DNA of 64,000 nucleotides from Ulva prolifera (lineage: Eukaryota; Chlorophyta; Ulvophyceae; Ulvales; Ulvaceae): positions 1-64,000 of the forward strand of contig CM041199.1 of NCBI GenBank assembly GCA_023078555.1, read 5' to 3'. The position numbers and the translations under genes are program-made. Below are positions 37,025 through 50,611 of this stretch, in pieces (position 1 is the stretch's first letter; the number at the start of each line of letters is the position of its first letter). The notes under the pieces were generated by a model. It was not told the DNA's origin and did not search any database. It saw nothing but the letters and a program-made list of their open reading frames with translations.

Positions 37025-40000
37025 GTCAGCACATGCACAAACCGGCACTTCATGCACAATGCCATATAAACATATCAAAACATGAGAGAGAGGCCTGACC
37101 GAGCCATGCACAGCGCATAGGGAGCAGTTTTGTGGCAATGCATGGGCTGCGATGCCCTAGCAGGCGAGCAAATCAAGTAAATGAAAGACGTGACGAACGG
37201 CATAGTGAAATAGAGGGTGTCTCCGGTGGCCGACAGAATGCCCGCACTCTGTAAATGGTGGAGTACAGGCTCTTGCACAGCCGAATGACCGGCCTAGTGA
37301 TACAGGCACTCGAGCAACCTGTGGCACACCGCACTCGATTCCGACTGCAACAGCTATCTGCAAGCTATATTTATAGACTTTACGCCGTGCTGGCGGGGGC
37401 GGCGAGGCGTGCACGCCAGCGACGCTACGTTGCAGGTACGGAGACGTGTACCGGCGAGCTCGAGTCAGGTGATGTCTTGGTGTGTCAGCTACATGTCCCC
37501 AAAGAATCAAGGCCATAACTGTTGCAGTGAACCTAGAGGTGCAGCCACAGTGTTCTCCTGTCATGGGGGGTGGGGGCTGCAGAGTCAGCCACACGACCAC
37601 CACAGCAAAAAAGCTGAATAGTGCGATCACCAGCTCCACTCCGGAATTGCTCACACAGCATGCACATTTGGTTATCAAGGACGTGAACTGGGTTATCCGT
37701 ATTGAATTCTGCTTAGCGGTTTCAGTGACGTGCAGTGTTTTCGAAATTTGAAAGTGCCCATTTCTGTGAAAGCTGACCGTGTGCACACCTGACTCAGTGT
37801 GTGCATATGCGCCGCGCTGCTGGCTCAAATGTGAGGAATACACACAGCACACATGATCAAGGTCACACATATGTGTAGCATACACCCTTCTCATCATGCA
37901 CAAGCTGTCTCAGCTCTCAAGCTCCAAGGAGCTGTGCATGCTGCTCATTCCAGCAAGAGGACACACAAAGACAAAAGTGTCAGGACAGCACACGCAGGCG
38001 GGCAATAGCCAATGGTAAAATATCGCATGCCACCTCGAGTGTACTGTGGCAGCGAGCTGGCTGCACATGTGACCTTGCAGTGGTCGGGGCTGTACCATAT
38101 TGCTGGCACGTGCTCCATGAGCCACTCATGCAGCATGCTGGAGGTGAAAACTGATGCTTTGTGAGTCGCTAAACACATGAAATACTTGTATGTGCTCTGA
38201 TGTGTTAAACAGCTGCAGCTGTGGTTAACTGGAGCCCGATAGCACTGTCAGCTCAGGCCTTCAGCAACGAGACCTGTGTGCAATCCTTTCAGCACTTCCG
38301 ACCCGGAGAGCACGAGTGCGAGCGACCATGTAGTAAATACGGGAATTAAATTTGGATGTAGCTGCGGACTGGGCCGATCGTGCGGCCATCCAGACACTGC
38401 TCCCTGATGAAGCGCTTGCATGCCACGGACAGCACCGGGTCGCGCTTGCAGGCCCTTGCGAACTCGGGCAGACCGCACTAGCCAGAGACGATCCACGAGA
38501 AGCAACAGAAGCATTCATGTTGCAACTACGCGCATGATCACACACATGTGAAGAATCATCAACTATTGCGAGCAGGTCATGTGCGACAGGCGCAACGGAT
38601 ACAGTGATAGCCTGCGCGACATCATCCCAGCGTGCATAGAGCATACAACTGCTGCTCTCTCGTCATTAACATATCCGTCAATCGCTGCCTAGTACGCCAA
38701 TGCCGGACAGGGAGCCGAAACTATGTACGAATGTGGCTGAGGTGACACGCCTCCAACAGGCGCGGGCGCGGGGTTGGCCGTGCGGCCGGGTTTGCGCCGG
38801 GTGCGGCGCCACCTGATCACCGAATTGTGCAATGCACAGCATCCCTGATGTGCCTGAAGAGGCGGCGGCTGCAACGGACGCTTAATACGGAATTTAGAAA
38901 ATGAGAATACGTGTGCACACCTGACTCAGTGTGTGCATATGCGCCGCGCTGCTGGCTCAAATGTGAGGAATACACACAGCACACATGATCAAGGTCACAC
39001 ATATGTGTAGCATACACCCTTCTCATCATGCACAAGCTGTCTCAGCTCTCAAGCTCCAAGGAGCTGTGCATGCTGCTCATTCCAGCAAGAGGACACACAA
39101 AGACAAAAGTGTCAGGACAGCACACGCAGGCGGGCAATAGCCAATGGTAAAATATCGCATGCCACCTCGAGTGTACTGTGGCAGCGAGCTGGCTGCACAT
39201 GTGACCTTGCAGTGGTCGGGGCTGTACCATATTGCTGGCACGTGCTCCATGAGCCACTCATGCAGCATGCTGGAGGTGAAAACTGATGCTTTGTGAGTCG
39301 CTAAACACATGAAATACTTGTATGTGCTCTGATGTGTTAAACAGCTGCAGCTGTGGTTAACTGGAGCCCGATAGCACTGTCAGCTCAGGCCTTCAGCAAC
39401 GAGACCTGTGTGCAATCCTTTCAGCACTTCCGACCCGGAGAGCACGAGTGCGAGCGACCATGTAGTAAATACGGGAATTAAATTTGGATGTAGCTGCGGA
39501 CTGGGCCGATCGTGCGGCCATCCAGACACTGCTCCCTGATGAAGCGCTTGCATGCCACGGACAGCACCGGGTCGCGCTTGCAGGCCCTTGCGAACTCGGG
39601 CAGACCGCACTAGCCAGAGACGATCCACGAGAAGCAACAGAAGCATTCATGTTGCAACTACGCGCATGATCACACACATGTGAAGAATCATCAACTATTG
39701 CGAGCAGGTCATGTGCGACAGGCGCAACGGATACAGTGATAGCCTGCGCGACATCATCCCAGCGTGCATAGAGCATACAACTGCTGCTCTCTCGTCATTA
39801 ACATATCCGTCAATCGCTGCCTAGTACGCCAATGCCGGACAGGGAGCCGAAACTATGTACGAATGTGGCTGAGGTGACACGCCTCCAACAGGCGCGGGCG
39901 CGGGGTTGGCCGTGCGGCCGGGTTTGCGCCGGGTGCGGCGCCACCTGATCACCGAATTGTGCAATGCACAGCATCCCTGATGTGCCTGAAGAGGCGGCGG

Positions 40001-43000
40001 CTGCAACGGACGCTTAATACGGAATTTAGAAAATGAGAATACGTGTGCACACCTGACTCAGTGTGTGCATATGCGCCGCGCTGCTGGCTCAAATGTGAGG
40101 AATACACACAGCACACATGATCAAGGTCACACATATGTGTAGCATACACCCTTCTCATCATGCACAAGCTGTCTCAGCTCTCAAGCTCCAAGGAGCTGTG
40201 CATGCTGCTCATTCCAGCAAGAGGACACACAAAGACAAAAGTGTCAGGACAGCACACGCAGGCGGGCAATAGCCAATGGTAAAATATCGCATGCCACCTC
40301 GAGTGTACTGTGGCAGCGAGCTGGCTGCACATGTGACCTTGCAGTGGTCGGGGCTGTACCATATTGCTGGCACGTGCTCCATGAGCCACTCATGCAGCAT
40401 GCTGGAGGTGAAAACTGATGCTTTGTGAGTCGCTAAACACATGAAATACTTGTATGTGCTCTGATGTGTTAAACAGCTGCAGCTGTGGTTAACTGGAGCC
40501 CGATAGCACTGTCAGCTCAGGCCTTCAGCAACGAGACCTGTGTGCAATCCTTTCAGCACTTCCGACCCGGAGAGCACGAGTGCGAGCGACCATGTAGTAA
40601 ATACGGGAATTAAATTTGGATGTAGCTGCGGACTGGGCCGATCGTGCGGCCATCCAGACACTGCTCCCTGATGAAGCGCTTGCATGCCACGGACAGCACC
40701 GGGTCGCGCTTGCAGGCCCTTGCGAACTCGGGCAGACCGCACTAGCCAGAGACGATCCACGAGAAGCAACAGAAGCATTCATGTTGCAACTACGCGCATG
40801 ATCACACACATGTGAAGAATCATCAACTATTGCGAGCAGGTCATGTGCGACAGGCGCAACGGATACAGTGATAGCCTGCGCGACATCATCCCAGCGTGCA
40901 TAGAGCATACAACTGCTGCTCTCTCGTCATTAACATATCCGTCAATCGCTGCCTAGTACGCCAATGCCGGACAGGGAGCCGAAACTATGTACGAATGTGG
41001 CTGAGGTGACACGCCTCCAACAGGCGCGGGCGCGGGGTTGGCCGTGCGGCCGGGTTTGCGCCGGGTGCGGCGCCACCTGATCACCGAATTGTGCAATGCA
41101 CAGCATCCCTGATGTGCCTGAAGAGGCGGCGGCTGCAACGGACGCTTAATACGGAATTTAGAAAATGAGAATACGTGTGCACACCTGACTCAGTGTGTGC
41201 ATATGCGCCGCGCTGCTGGCTCAAATGTGAGGAATACACACAGCACACATGATCAAGGTCACACATATGTGTAGCATACACCCTTCTCATCATGCACAAG
41301 CTGTCTCAGCTCTCAAGCTCCAAGGAGCTGTGCATGCTGCTCATTCCAGCAAGAGGACACACAAAGACAAAAGTGTCAGGACAGCACACGCAGGCGGGCA
41401 ATAGCCAATGGTAAAATATCGCATGCCACCTCGAGTGTACTGTGGCAGCGAGCTGGCTGCACATGTGACCTTGCAGTGGTCGGGGCTGTACCATATTGCT
41501 GGCACGTGCTCCATGAGCCACTCATGCAGCATGCTGGAGGTGAAAACTGATGCTTTGTGAGTCGCTAAACACATGAAATACTTGTATGTGCTCTGATGTG
41601 TTAAACAGCTGCAGCTGTGGTTAACTGGAGCCCGATAGCACTGTCAGCTCAGGCCTTCAGCAACGAGACCTGTGTGCAATCCTTTCAGCACTTCCGACCC
41701 GGAGAGCACGAGTGCGAGCGACCATGTAGTAAATACGGGAATTAAATTTGGATGTAGCTGCGGACTGGGCCGATCGTGCGGCCATCCAGACACTGCTCCC
41801 TGATGAAGCGCTTGCATGCCACGGACAGCACCGGGTCGCGCTTGCAGGCCCTTGCGAACTCGGGCAGACCGCACTAGCCAGAGACGATCCACGAGAAGCA
41901 ACAGAAGCATTCATGTTGCAACTACGCGCATGATCACACACATGTGAAGAATCATCAACTATTGCGAGCAGGTCATGTGCGACAGGCGCAACGGATACAG
42001 TGATAGCCTGCGCGACATCATCCCAGCGTGCATAGAGCATACAACTGCTGCTCTCTCGTCATTAACATATCCGTCAATCGCTGCCTAGTACGCCAATGCC
42101 GGACAGGGAGCCGAAACTATGTACGAATGTGGCTGAGGTGACACGCCTCCAACAGGCGCGGGCGCGGGGTTGGCCGTGCGGCCGGGTTTGCGCCGGGTGC
42201 GGCGCCACCTGATCACCGAATTGTGCAATGCACAGCATCCCTGATGTGCCTGAAGAGGCGGCGGCTGCAACGGACGCTTAATACGGAATTTAGAAAATGA
42301 GAATACGTGTGCACACCTGACTCAGTGTGTGCATATGCGCCGCGCTGCTGGCTCAAATGTGAGGAATACACACAGCACACATGATCAAGGTCACACATAT
42401 GTGTAGCATACACCCTTCTCATCATGCACAAGCTGTCTCAGCTCTCAAGCTCCAAGGAGCTGTGCATGCTGCTCATTCCAGCAAGAGGACACACAAAGAC
42501 AAAAGTGTCAGGACAGCACACGCAGGCGGGCAATAGCCAATGGTAAAATATCGCATGCCACCTCGAGTGTACTGTGGCAGCGAGCTGGCTGCACATGTGA
42601 CCTTGCAGTGGTCGGGGCTGTACCATATTGCTGGCACGTGCTCCATGAGCCACTCATGCAGCATGCTGGAGGTGAAAACTGATGCTTTGTGAGTCGCTAA
42701 ACACATGAAATACTTGTATGTGCTCTGATGTGTTAAACAGCTGCAGCTGTGGTTAACTGGAGCCCGATAGCACTGTCAGCTCAGGCCTTCAGCAACGAGA
42801 CCTGTGTGCAATCCTTTCAGCACTTCCGACCCGGAGAGCACGAGTGCGAGCGACCATGTAGTAAATACGGGAATTAAATTTGGATGTAGCTGCGGACTGG
42901 GCCGATCGTGCGGCCATCCAGACACTGCTCCCTGATGAAGCGCTTGCATGCCACGGACAGCACCGGGTCGCGCTTGCAGGCCCTTGCGAACTCGGGCAGA

Positions 43001-44573
43001 CCGCACTAGCCAGAGACGATCCACGAGAAGCAACAGAAGCATTCATGTTGCAACTACGCGCATGATCACACACATGTGAAGAATCATCAACTATTGCGAG
43101 CAGGTCATGTGCGACAGGCGCAACGGATACAGTGATAGCCTGCGCGACATCATCCCAGCGTGCATAGAGCATACAACTGCTGCTCTCTCGTCATTAACAT
43201 ATCCGTCAATCGCTGCCTAGTACGCCAATGCCGGACAGGGAGCCGAAACTATGTACGAATGTGGCTGAGGTGACACGCCTCCAACAGGCGCGGGCGCGGG
43301 GTTGGCCGTGCGGCCGGGTTTGCGCCGGGTGCGGCGCCACCTGATCACCGAATTGTGCAATGCACAGCATCCCTGATGTGCCTGAAGAGGCGGCGGCTGC
43401 AACGGACGCTTAATACGGAATTTAGAAAATGAGAATACGTGTGCACACCTGACTCAGTGTGTGCATATGCGCCGCGCTGCTGGCTCAAATGTGAGGAATA
43501 CACACAGCACACATGATCAAGGTCACACATATGTGTAGCATACACCCTTCTCATCATGCACAAGCTGTCTCAGCTCTCAAGCTCCAAGGAGCTGTGCATG
43601 CTGCTCATTCCAGCAAGAGGACACACAAAGACAAAAGTGTCAGGACAGCACACGCAGGCGGGCAATAGCCAATGGTAAAATATCGCATGCCACCTCGAGT
43701 GTACTGTGGCAGCGAGCTGGCTGCACATGTGACCTTGCAGTGGTCGGGGCTGTACCATATTGCTGGCACGTGCTCCATGAGCCACTCATGCAGCATGCTG
43801 GAGGTGAAAACTGATGCTTTGTGAGTCGCTAAACACATGAAATACTTGTATGTGCTCTGATGTGTTAAACAGCTGCAGCTGTGGTTAACTGGAGCCCGAT
43901 AGCATTGTCAGCTCAGGCCTTCAGCAACGAGACCTGTGTGCAATCCTTTCAGCACTTCCGACCCGGAGAGCACGATTGCGAGCGACCATGTAGTAAATAC
44001 GGGAATTAAATTTGGATGTAGCTGCGGACTGGGCCGATCGTGCGGCCATCCAGACACTGCTCCCTGATGAAGCGCTTGCATGCCACGGACAGCACCGGGT
44101 CGCGCTTGCAGGCCCTTGCGAACTCGGGCAGACCGCACTAGCCAGAGACGATCCACGAGAAGCAACAGAAGCATTCATGTTGCAACTACGCGCATGATCA
44201 CACACATGTGAAGAATCATCAACTAATTGCGAGCAGGTCATGTGCGACAGGCGCAACGGATACAGTGATAGCCTGCGCGACATCATCCCAGCGTGCATAG
44301 AACATACAACTGCTGCTCTCTCGTCATTAACATATCCGTCAATCGCTGTCTAGTACGCCAATGCCGGACAGGGAGCCGAAACTATGTACGAATGTGGCTG
44401 AGGTGACACGCCTCCAACAGGCGCGGGCGCGGGGTTGGCCGTGCGGCCGGGTTTGCGCCGGGTGCGGCGCCACCTGATGCACCGAATTGTGCAATGCACA
44501 GCATCCCTGATGTGCCTGAAGAGGCGGCGGCTGCAACGGACGCTTAATACGGAATTTAGAAAATGAGAATACG
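37025..44573 (+). repeat. Higher-order unit 2: E plus six cores (7549 bp), sixth core chimeric
   Basis: A near-exact copy of the preceding block: E at 37025-37777, then six cores. The sixth core (43440-44571) begins with B-specific bases (ACTCAGTG at its start, GCACATGTG near 43722) and from about 43904 carries C/A-type bases (AGCATTG, CGATTG). It also has two single-base insertions (near 44225 and 44480), which give the 2-bp excess. Confidence 0.9.
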
Positions 44574-47500
44574 GTCAGCACATGCACAAACCGGCACTTC
44601 ATGCACAATGCCATATAAACATATCAAAACATGAGAGAGAGGCCTGACCGAGCCATGCACAGCGCATAGGGAGCAGTTTTGTGGCAATGCATGGGCTACG
44701 ATGCCCTAGCAGGCGAGCAAATCAAGTAAATGAAAGACGAGACGAACGGCATAGTGAAATAGAGGGTGTCTCCGGTGGCCGACAGAATGCCCGCACTCTG
44801 TAAATGGTGGAGTACAGGCTCTTGCACAGCCGAGTGACCGGCCTAGTGATACAGGCACTCGAGCAACCTGTGGCACACCGCACTCAATTCCGACTGCAAC
44901 AGCTATCTGCAAACTATATTTATAGACTTTACGCCGTGCTGGCGGGGGCGGCGAGGCGTGCACGCCAGCGACGCTACGTTGCAGGTACGGAGACGTGTAC
45001 CGGCGAGCTCGAGTCAGGTGATGTCTTGGTGTGTCAGCTACATGTCCCCAAAGAATCAAGGCCATAACTGTTGCAGTGAACCTAGAGGTGCAGCCACAGT
45101 GTTCTCCTGTCATGGGGGGTGGGGGCTGCAGAGTCAGCCACACGACCACCACAGCAAAAAAGCTGAATAGTGCGATCACCAGCTCCACTCCGGAACTGCT
45201 CACACAGCATGCACATTTGGTTATCAAGGACGTGAACTGGGTTATCCGTATTGAATTCTGCTTAGCGGTTTCAGTGACGTGCAGTGTTTTCGAAATTTGA
45301 AAGTGCCCATTTCTGTGAAAGCTGACCGTGTGCACACCTGACTCGGTGTGTGCATATGCGCCGCGCTGCTGGCTCAAATGTGAGGAATACACACAGCACA
45401 CATGATCAAGGTCACACATATGTGTAGCATACACCCTTCTCATCATGCACAAGCTGTCTCAGCTCTCAAGCTCCAAGGAGCTGTGCATGCTGCTCATTCC
45501 AGCAAGAGGACACACAAAGACAAAAGTGTCAGGACAGCACACGCAGGCGGGCAATAGCCAATGGTAAAATATCGCATGCCACCTCGAGTGTACTGTGGCA
45601 GCGAGCTGGCTGCATATGTGACCTTGCAGTGGTCGGGGCTGTACCATATTGCTGGCACGTGCTCCATGAGCCACTCATGCAGCATGCTGGAGGTGAAAAC
45701 TGATGCTTTGTGAGTCGCTAAACACATGAAATACTTGTATGTGCTCTGATGTGTTAAACAGCTGCAGCTGTGGTTAACTGGAGCCCGATAGCATTGTCAG
45801 CTCAGGCCTTCAGCAACGAGACCTGTGTGCAATCCTTTCAGCACTTCCGACCCGGAGAGCACGATTGCGAGCGACCATGTAGTAAATACGGGAATTAAAT
45901 TTGGATGTAGCTGCGGACTGGGCCGATCGTGCGGCCATCCAGACACTGCTCCCTGATGAAGCGCTTGCATGCCACGGACAGCACCGGGTCGCGCTTGCAG
46001 GCCCTTGCGAACTCGGGCAGACCGCACTAGCCAGAGACGATCCACGAGAAGCAACAGAAGCATTCATGTTGCAACTACGCGCATGATCACACACATGTGA
46101 AGAATCATCAACAATTGCGAGCAGGTCATGTGCGACAGGCGCAACGGATACAGTGATAGCCTGCGCGACATCATCCCAGCGTGCATAGAACATACAACTG
46201 CTGCTCTCTCGTCATTAACATATCCGTCAATCGCTGTCTAGTACGCCAATGCCGGACAGGGAGCCGAAACTATGTACGAATGTGGCTGAGGTGACACGCC
46301 TCCAACAGGCGCGGGCGCGGGGTTGGCCGTGCGGCCGGGTTTGCGCCGGGTGCGGCGCCACCTGATCACCGAATTGTGCAATGCACAGCATCCCTGATGT
46401 GCCTGAAGAGGCGGCGGCTGCAACGGACGCTTAATACGGAATTTAGAAAATGAGAATACGTGTGCACACCTGACTCGGTGTGTGCATATGCGCCGCGCTG
46501 CTGGCTCAAATGTGAGGAATACACACAGCACACATGATCAAGGTCACACATATGTGTAGCATACACCCTTCTCATCATGCACAAGCTGTCTCAGCTCTCA
46601 AGCTCCAAGGAGCTGTGCATGCTGCTCATTCCAGCAAGAGGACACACAAAGACAAAAGTGTCAGGACAGCACACGCAGGCGGGCAATAGCCAATGGTAAA
46701 ATATCGCATGCCACCTCGAGTGTACTGTGGCAGCGAGCTGGCTGCATATGTGACCTTGCAGTGGTCGGGGCTGTACCATATTGCTGGCACGTGCTCCATG
46801 AGCCACTCATGCAGCATGCTGGAGGTGAAAACTGATGCTTTGTGAGTCGCTAAACACATGAAATACTTGTATGTGCTCTGATGTGTTAAACAGCTGCAGC
46901 TGTGGTTAACTGGAGCCCGATAGCATTGTCAGCTCAGGCCTTCAGCAACGAGACCTGTGTGCAATCCTTTCAGCACTTCCGACCCGGAGAGCACGATTGC
47001 GAGCGACCATGTAGTAAATACGGGAATTAAATTTGGATGTAGCTGCGGACTGGGCCGATCGTGCGGCCATCCAGACACTGCTCCCTGATGAAGCGCTTGC
47101 ATGCCACGGACAGCACCGGGTCGCGCTTGCAGGCCCTTGCGAACTCGGGCAGACCGCACTAGCCAGAGACGATCCACGAGAAGCAACAGAAGCATTCATG
47201 TTGCAACTACGCGCATGATCACACACATGTGAAGAATCATCAACAATTGCGAGCAGGTCATGTGCGACAGGCGCAACGGATACAGTGATAGCCTGCGCGA
47301 CATCATCCCAGCGTGCATAGAACATACAACTGCTGCTCTCTCGTCATTAACATATCCGTCAATCGCTGTCTAGTACGCCAATGCCGGACAGGGAGCCGAA
47401 ACTATGTACGAATGTGGCTGAGGTGACACGCCTCCAACAGGCGCGGGCGCGGGGTTGGCCGTGCGGCCGGGTTTGCGCCGGGTGCGGCGCCACCTGATCA

Positions 47501-50500
47501 CCGAATTGTGCAATGCACAGCATCCCTGATGTGCCTGAAGAGGCGGCGGCTGCAACGGACGCTTAATACGGAATTTAGAAAATGAGAATACGGTCAGCAC
47601 ATGCACAAACCGGCACTTCATGCACAATGCCATATAAACATATCAAAACATGAGAGAGAGGCCTGACCGAGCCATGCACAGCGCATAGGGAGCAGTTTTG
47701 TGGCAATGCATGGGCTACGATGCCCTAGCAGGCGAGCAAATCAAGTAAATGAAAGACGAGACGAACGGCATAGTGAAATAGAGGGTGTCTCCGGTGGCCG
47801 ACAGAATGCCCGCACTCTGTAAATGGTGGAGTACAGGCTCTTGCACAGCCGAGTGACCGGCCTAGTGATACAGGCACTCGAGCAACCTGTGGCACACCGC
47901 ACTCAATTCCGACTGCAACAGCTATCTGCAAACTATATTTATAGACTTTACGCCGTGCTGGCGGGGGCGGCGAGGCGTGCACGCCAGCGACGCTACGTTG
48001 CAGGTACGGAGACGTGTACCGGCGAGCTCGAGTCAGGTGATGTCTTGGTGTGTCAGCTACATGTCCCCAAAGAATCAAGGCCATAACTGTTGCAGTGAAC
48101 CTAGAGGTGCAGCCACAGTGTTCTCCTGTCATGGGGGGTGGGGGCTGCAGAGTCAGCCACACGACCACCACAGCAAAAAAGCTGAATAGTGCGATCACCA
48201 GCTCCACTCCGGAACTGCTCACACAGCATGCACATTTGGTTATCAAGGACGTGAACTGGGTTATCCGTATTGAATTCTGCTTAGCGGTTTCAGTGACGTG
48301 CAGTGTTTTCGAAATTTGAAAGTGCCCATTTCTGTGAAAGCTGACCGTGTGCACACCTGACTCGGTGTGTGCATATGCGCCGCGCTGCTGGCTCAAATGT
48401 GAGGAATACACACAGCACACATGATCAAGGTCACACATATGTGTAGCATACACCCTTCTCATCATGCACAAGCTGTCTCAGCTCTCAAGCTCCAAGGAGC
48501 TGTGCATGCTGCTCATTCCAGCAAGAGGACACACAAAGACAAAAGTGTCAGGACAGCACACGCAGGCGGGCAATAGCCAATGGTAAAATATCGCATGCCA
48601 CCTCGAGTGTACTGTGGCAGCGAGCTGGCTGCATATGTGACCTTGCAGTGGTCGGGGCTGTACCATATTGCTGGCACGTGCTCCATGAGCCACTCATGCA
48701 GCATGCTGGAGGTGAAAACTGATGCTTTGTGAGTCGCTAAACACATGAAATACTTGTATGTGCTCTGATGTGTTAAACAGCTGCAGCTGTGGTTAACTGG
48801 AGCCCGATAGCATTGTCAGCTCAGGCCTTCAGCAACGAGACCTGTGTGCAATCCTTTCAGCACTTCCGACCCGGAGAGCACGATTGCGAGCGACCATGTA
48901 GTAAATACGGGAATTAAATTTGGATGTAGCTGCGGACTGGGCCGATCGTGCGGCCATCCAGACACTGCTCCCTGATGAAGCGCTTGCATGCCACGGACAG
49001 CACCGGGTCGCGCTTGCAGGCCCTTGCGAACTCGGGCAGACCGCACTAGCCAGAGACGATCCACGAGAAGCAACAGAAGCATTCATGTTGCAACTACGCG
49101 CATGATCACACACATGTGAAGAATCATCAACAATTGCGAGCAGGTCATGTGCGACAGGCGCAACGGATACAGTGATAGCCTGCGCGACATCATCCCAGCG
49201 TGCATAGAACATACAACTGCTGCTCTCTCGTCATTAACATATCCGTCAATCGCTGTCTAGTACGCCAATGCCGGACAGGGAGCCGAAACTATGTACGAAT
49301 GTGGCTGAGGTGACACGCCTCCAACAGGCGCGGGCGCGGGGTTGGCCGTGCGGCCGGGTTTGCGCCGGGTGCGGCGCCACCTGATCACCGAATTGTGCAA
49401 TGCACAGCATCCCTGATGTGCCTGAAGAGGCGGCGGCTGCAACGGACGCTTAATACGGAATTTAGAAAATGAGAATACGTGTGCACACCTGACTCGGTGT
49501 GTGCATATGCGCCGCGCTGCTGGCTCAAATGTGAGGAATACACACAGCACACATGATCAAGGTCACACATATGTGTAGCATACACCCTTCTCATCATGCA
49601 CAAGCTGTCTCAGCTCTCAAGCTCCAAGGAGCTGTGCATGCTGCTCATTCCAGCAAGAGGACACACAAAGACAAAAGTGTCAGGACAGCACACGCAGGCG
49701 GGCAATAGCCAATGGTAAAATATCGCATGCCACCTCGAGTGTACTGTGGCAGCGAGCTGGCTGCATATGTGACCTTGCAGTGGTCGGGGCTGTACCATAT
49801 TGCTGGCACGTGCTCCATGAGCCACTCATGCAGCATGCTGGAGGTGAAAACTGATGCTTTGTGAGTCGCTAAACACATGAAATACTTGTATGTGCTCTGA
49901 TGTGTTAAACAGCTGCAGCTGTGGTTAACTGGAGCCCGATAGCATTGTCAGCTCAGGCCTTCAGCAACGAGACCTGTGTGCAATCCTTTCAGCACTTCCG
50001 ACCCGGAGAGCACGATTGCGAGCGACCATGTAGTAAATACGGGAATTAAATTTGGATGTAGCTGCGGACTGGGCCGATCGTGCGGCCATCCAGACACTGC
50101 TCCCTGATGAAGCGCTTGCATGCCACGGACAGCACCGGGTCGCGCTTGCAGGCCCTTGCGAACTCGGGCAGACCGCACTAGCCAGAGACGATCCACGAGA
50201 AGCAACAGAAGCATTCATGTTGCAACTACGCGCATGATCACACACATGTGAAGAATCATCAACAATTGCGAGCAGGTCATGTGCGACAGGCGCAACGGAT
50301 ACAGTGATAGCCTGCGCGACATCATCCCAGCGTGCATAGAACATACAACTGCTGCTCTCTCGTCATTAACATATCCGTCAATCGCTGTCTAGTACGCCAA
50401 TGCCGGACAGGGAGCCGAAACTATGTACGAATGTGGCTGAGGTGACACGCCTCCAACAGGCGCGGGCGCGGGGTTGGCCGTGCGGCCGGGTTTGCGCCGG

Positions 50501-50611
50501 GTGCGGCGCCACCTGATCACCGAATTGTGCAATGCACAGCATCCCTGATGTGCCTGAAGAGGCGGCGGCTGCAACGGACGCTTAATACGGAATTTAGAAA
50601 ATGAGAATACG
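44574..50611 (+). repeat. Two E-core-core blocks (2 x 3019 bp), subfamily C
   Basis: E at 44574-45326 with two cores, then E at 47593-48345 with two cores. Subfamily C markers are GACGAGACG instead of GACGTGACG, GGAACTGC instead of GGAATTGC, ACTCGGTG and CAACAATTG. At several sites where B differs from A, C carries the A base, so those bases are probably ancestral and B is derived. Confidence 0.9.
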
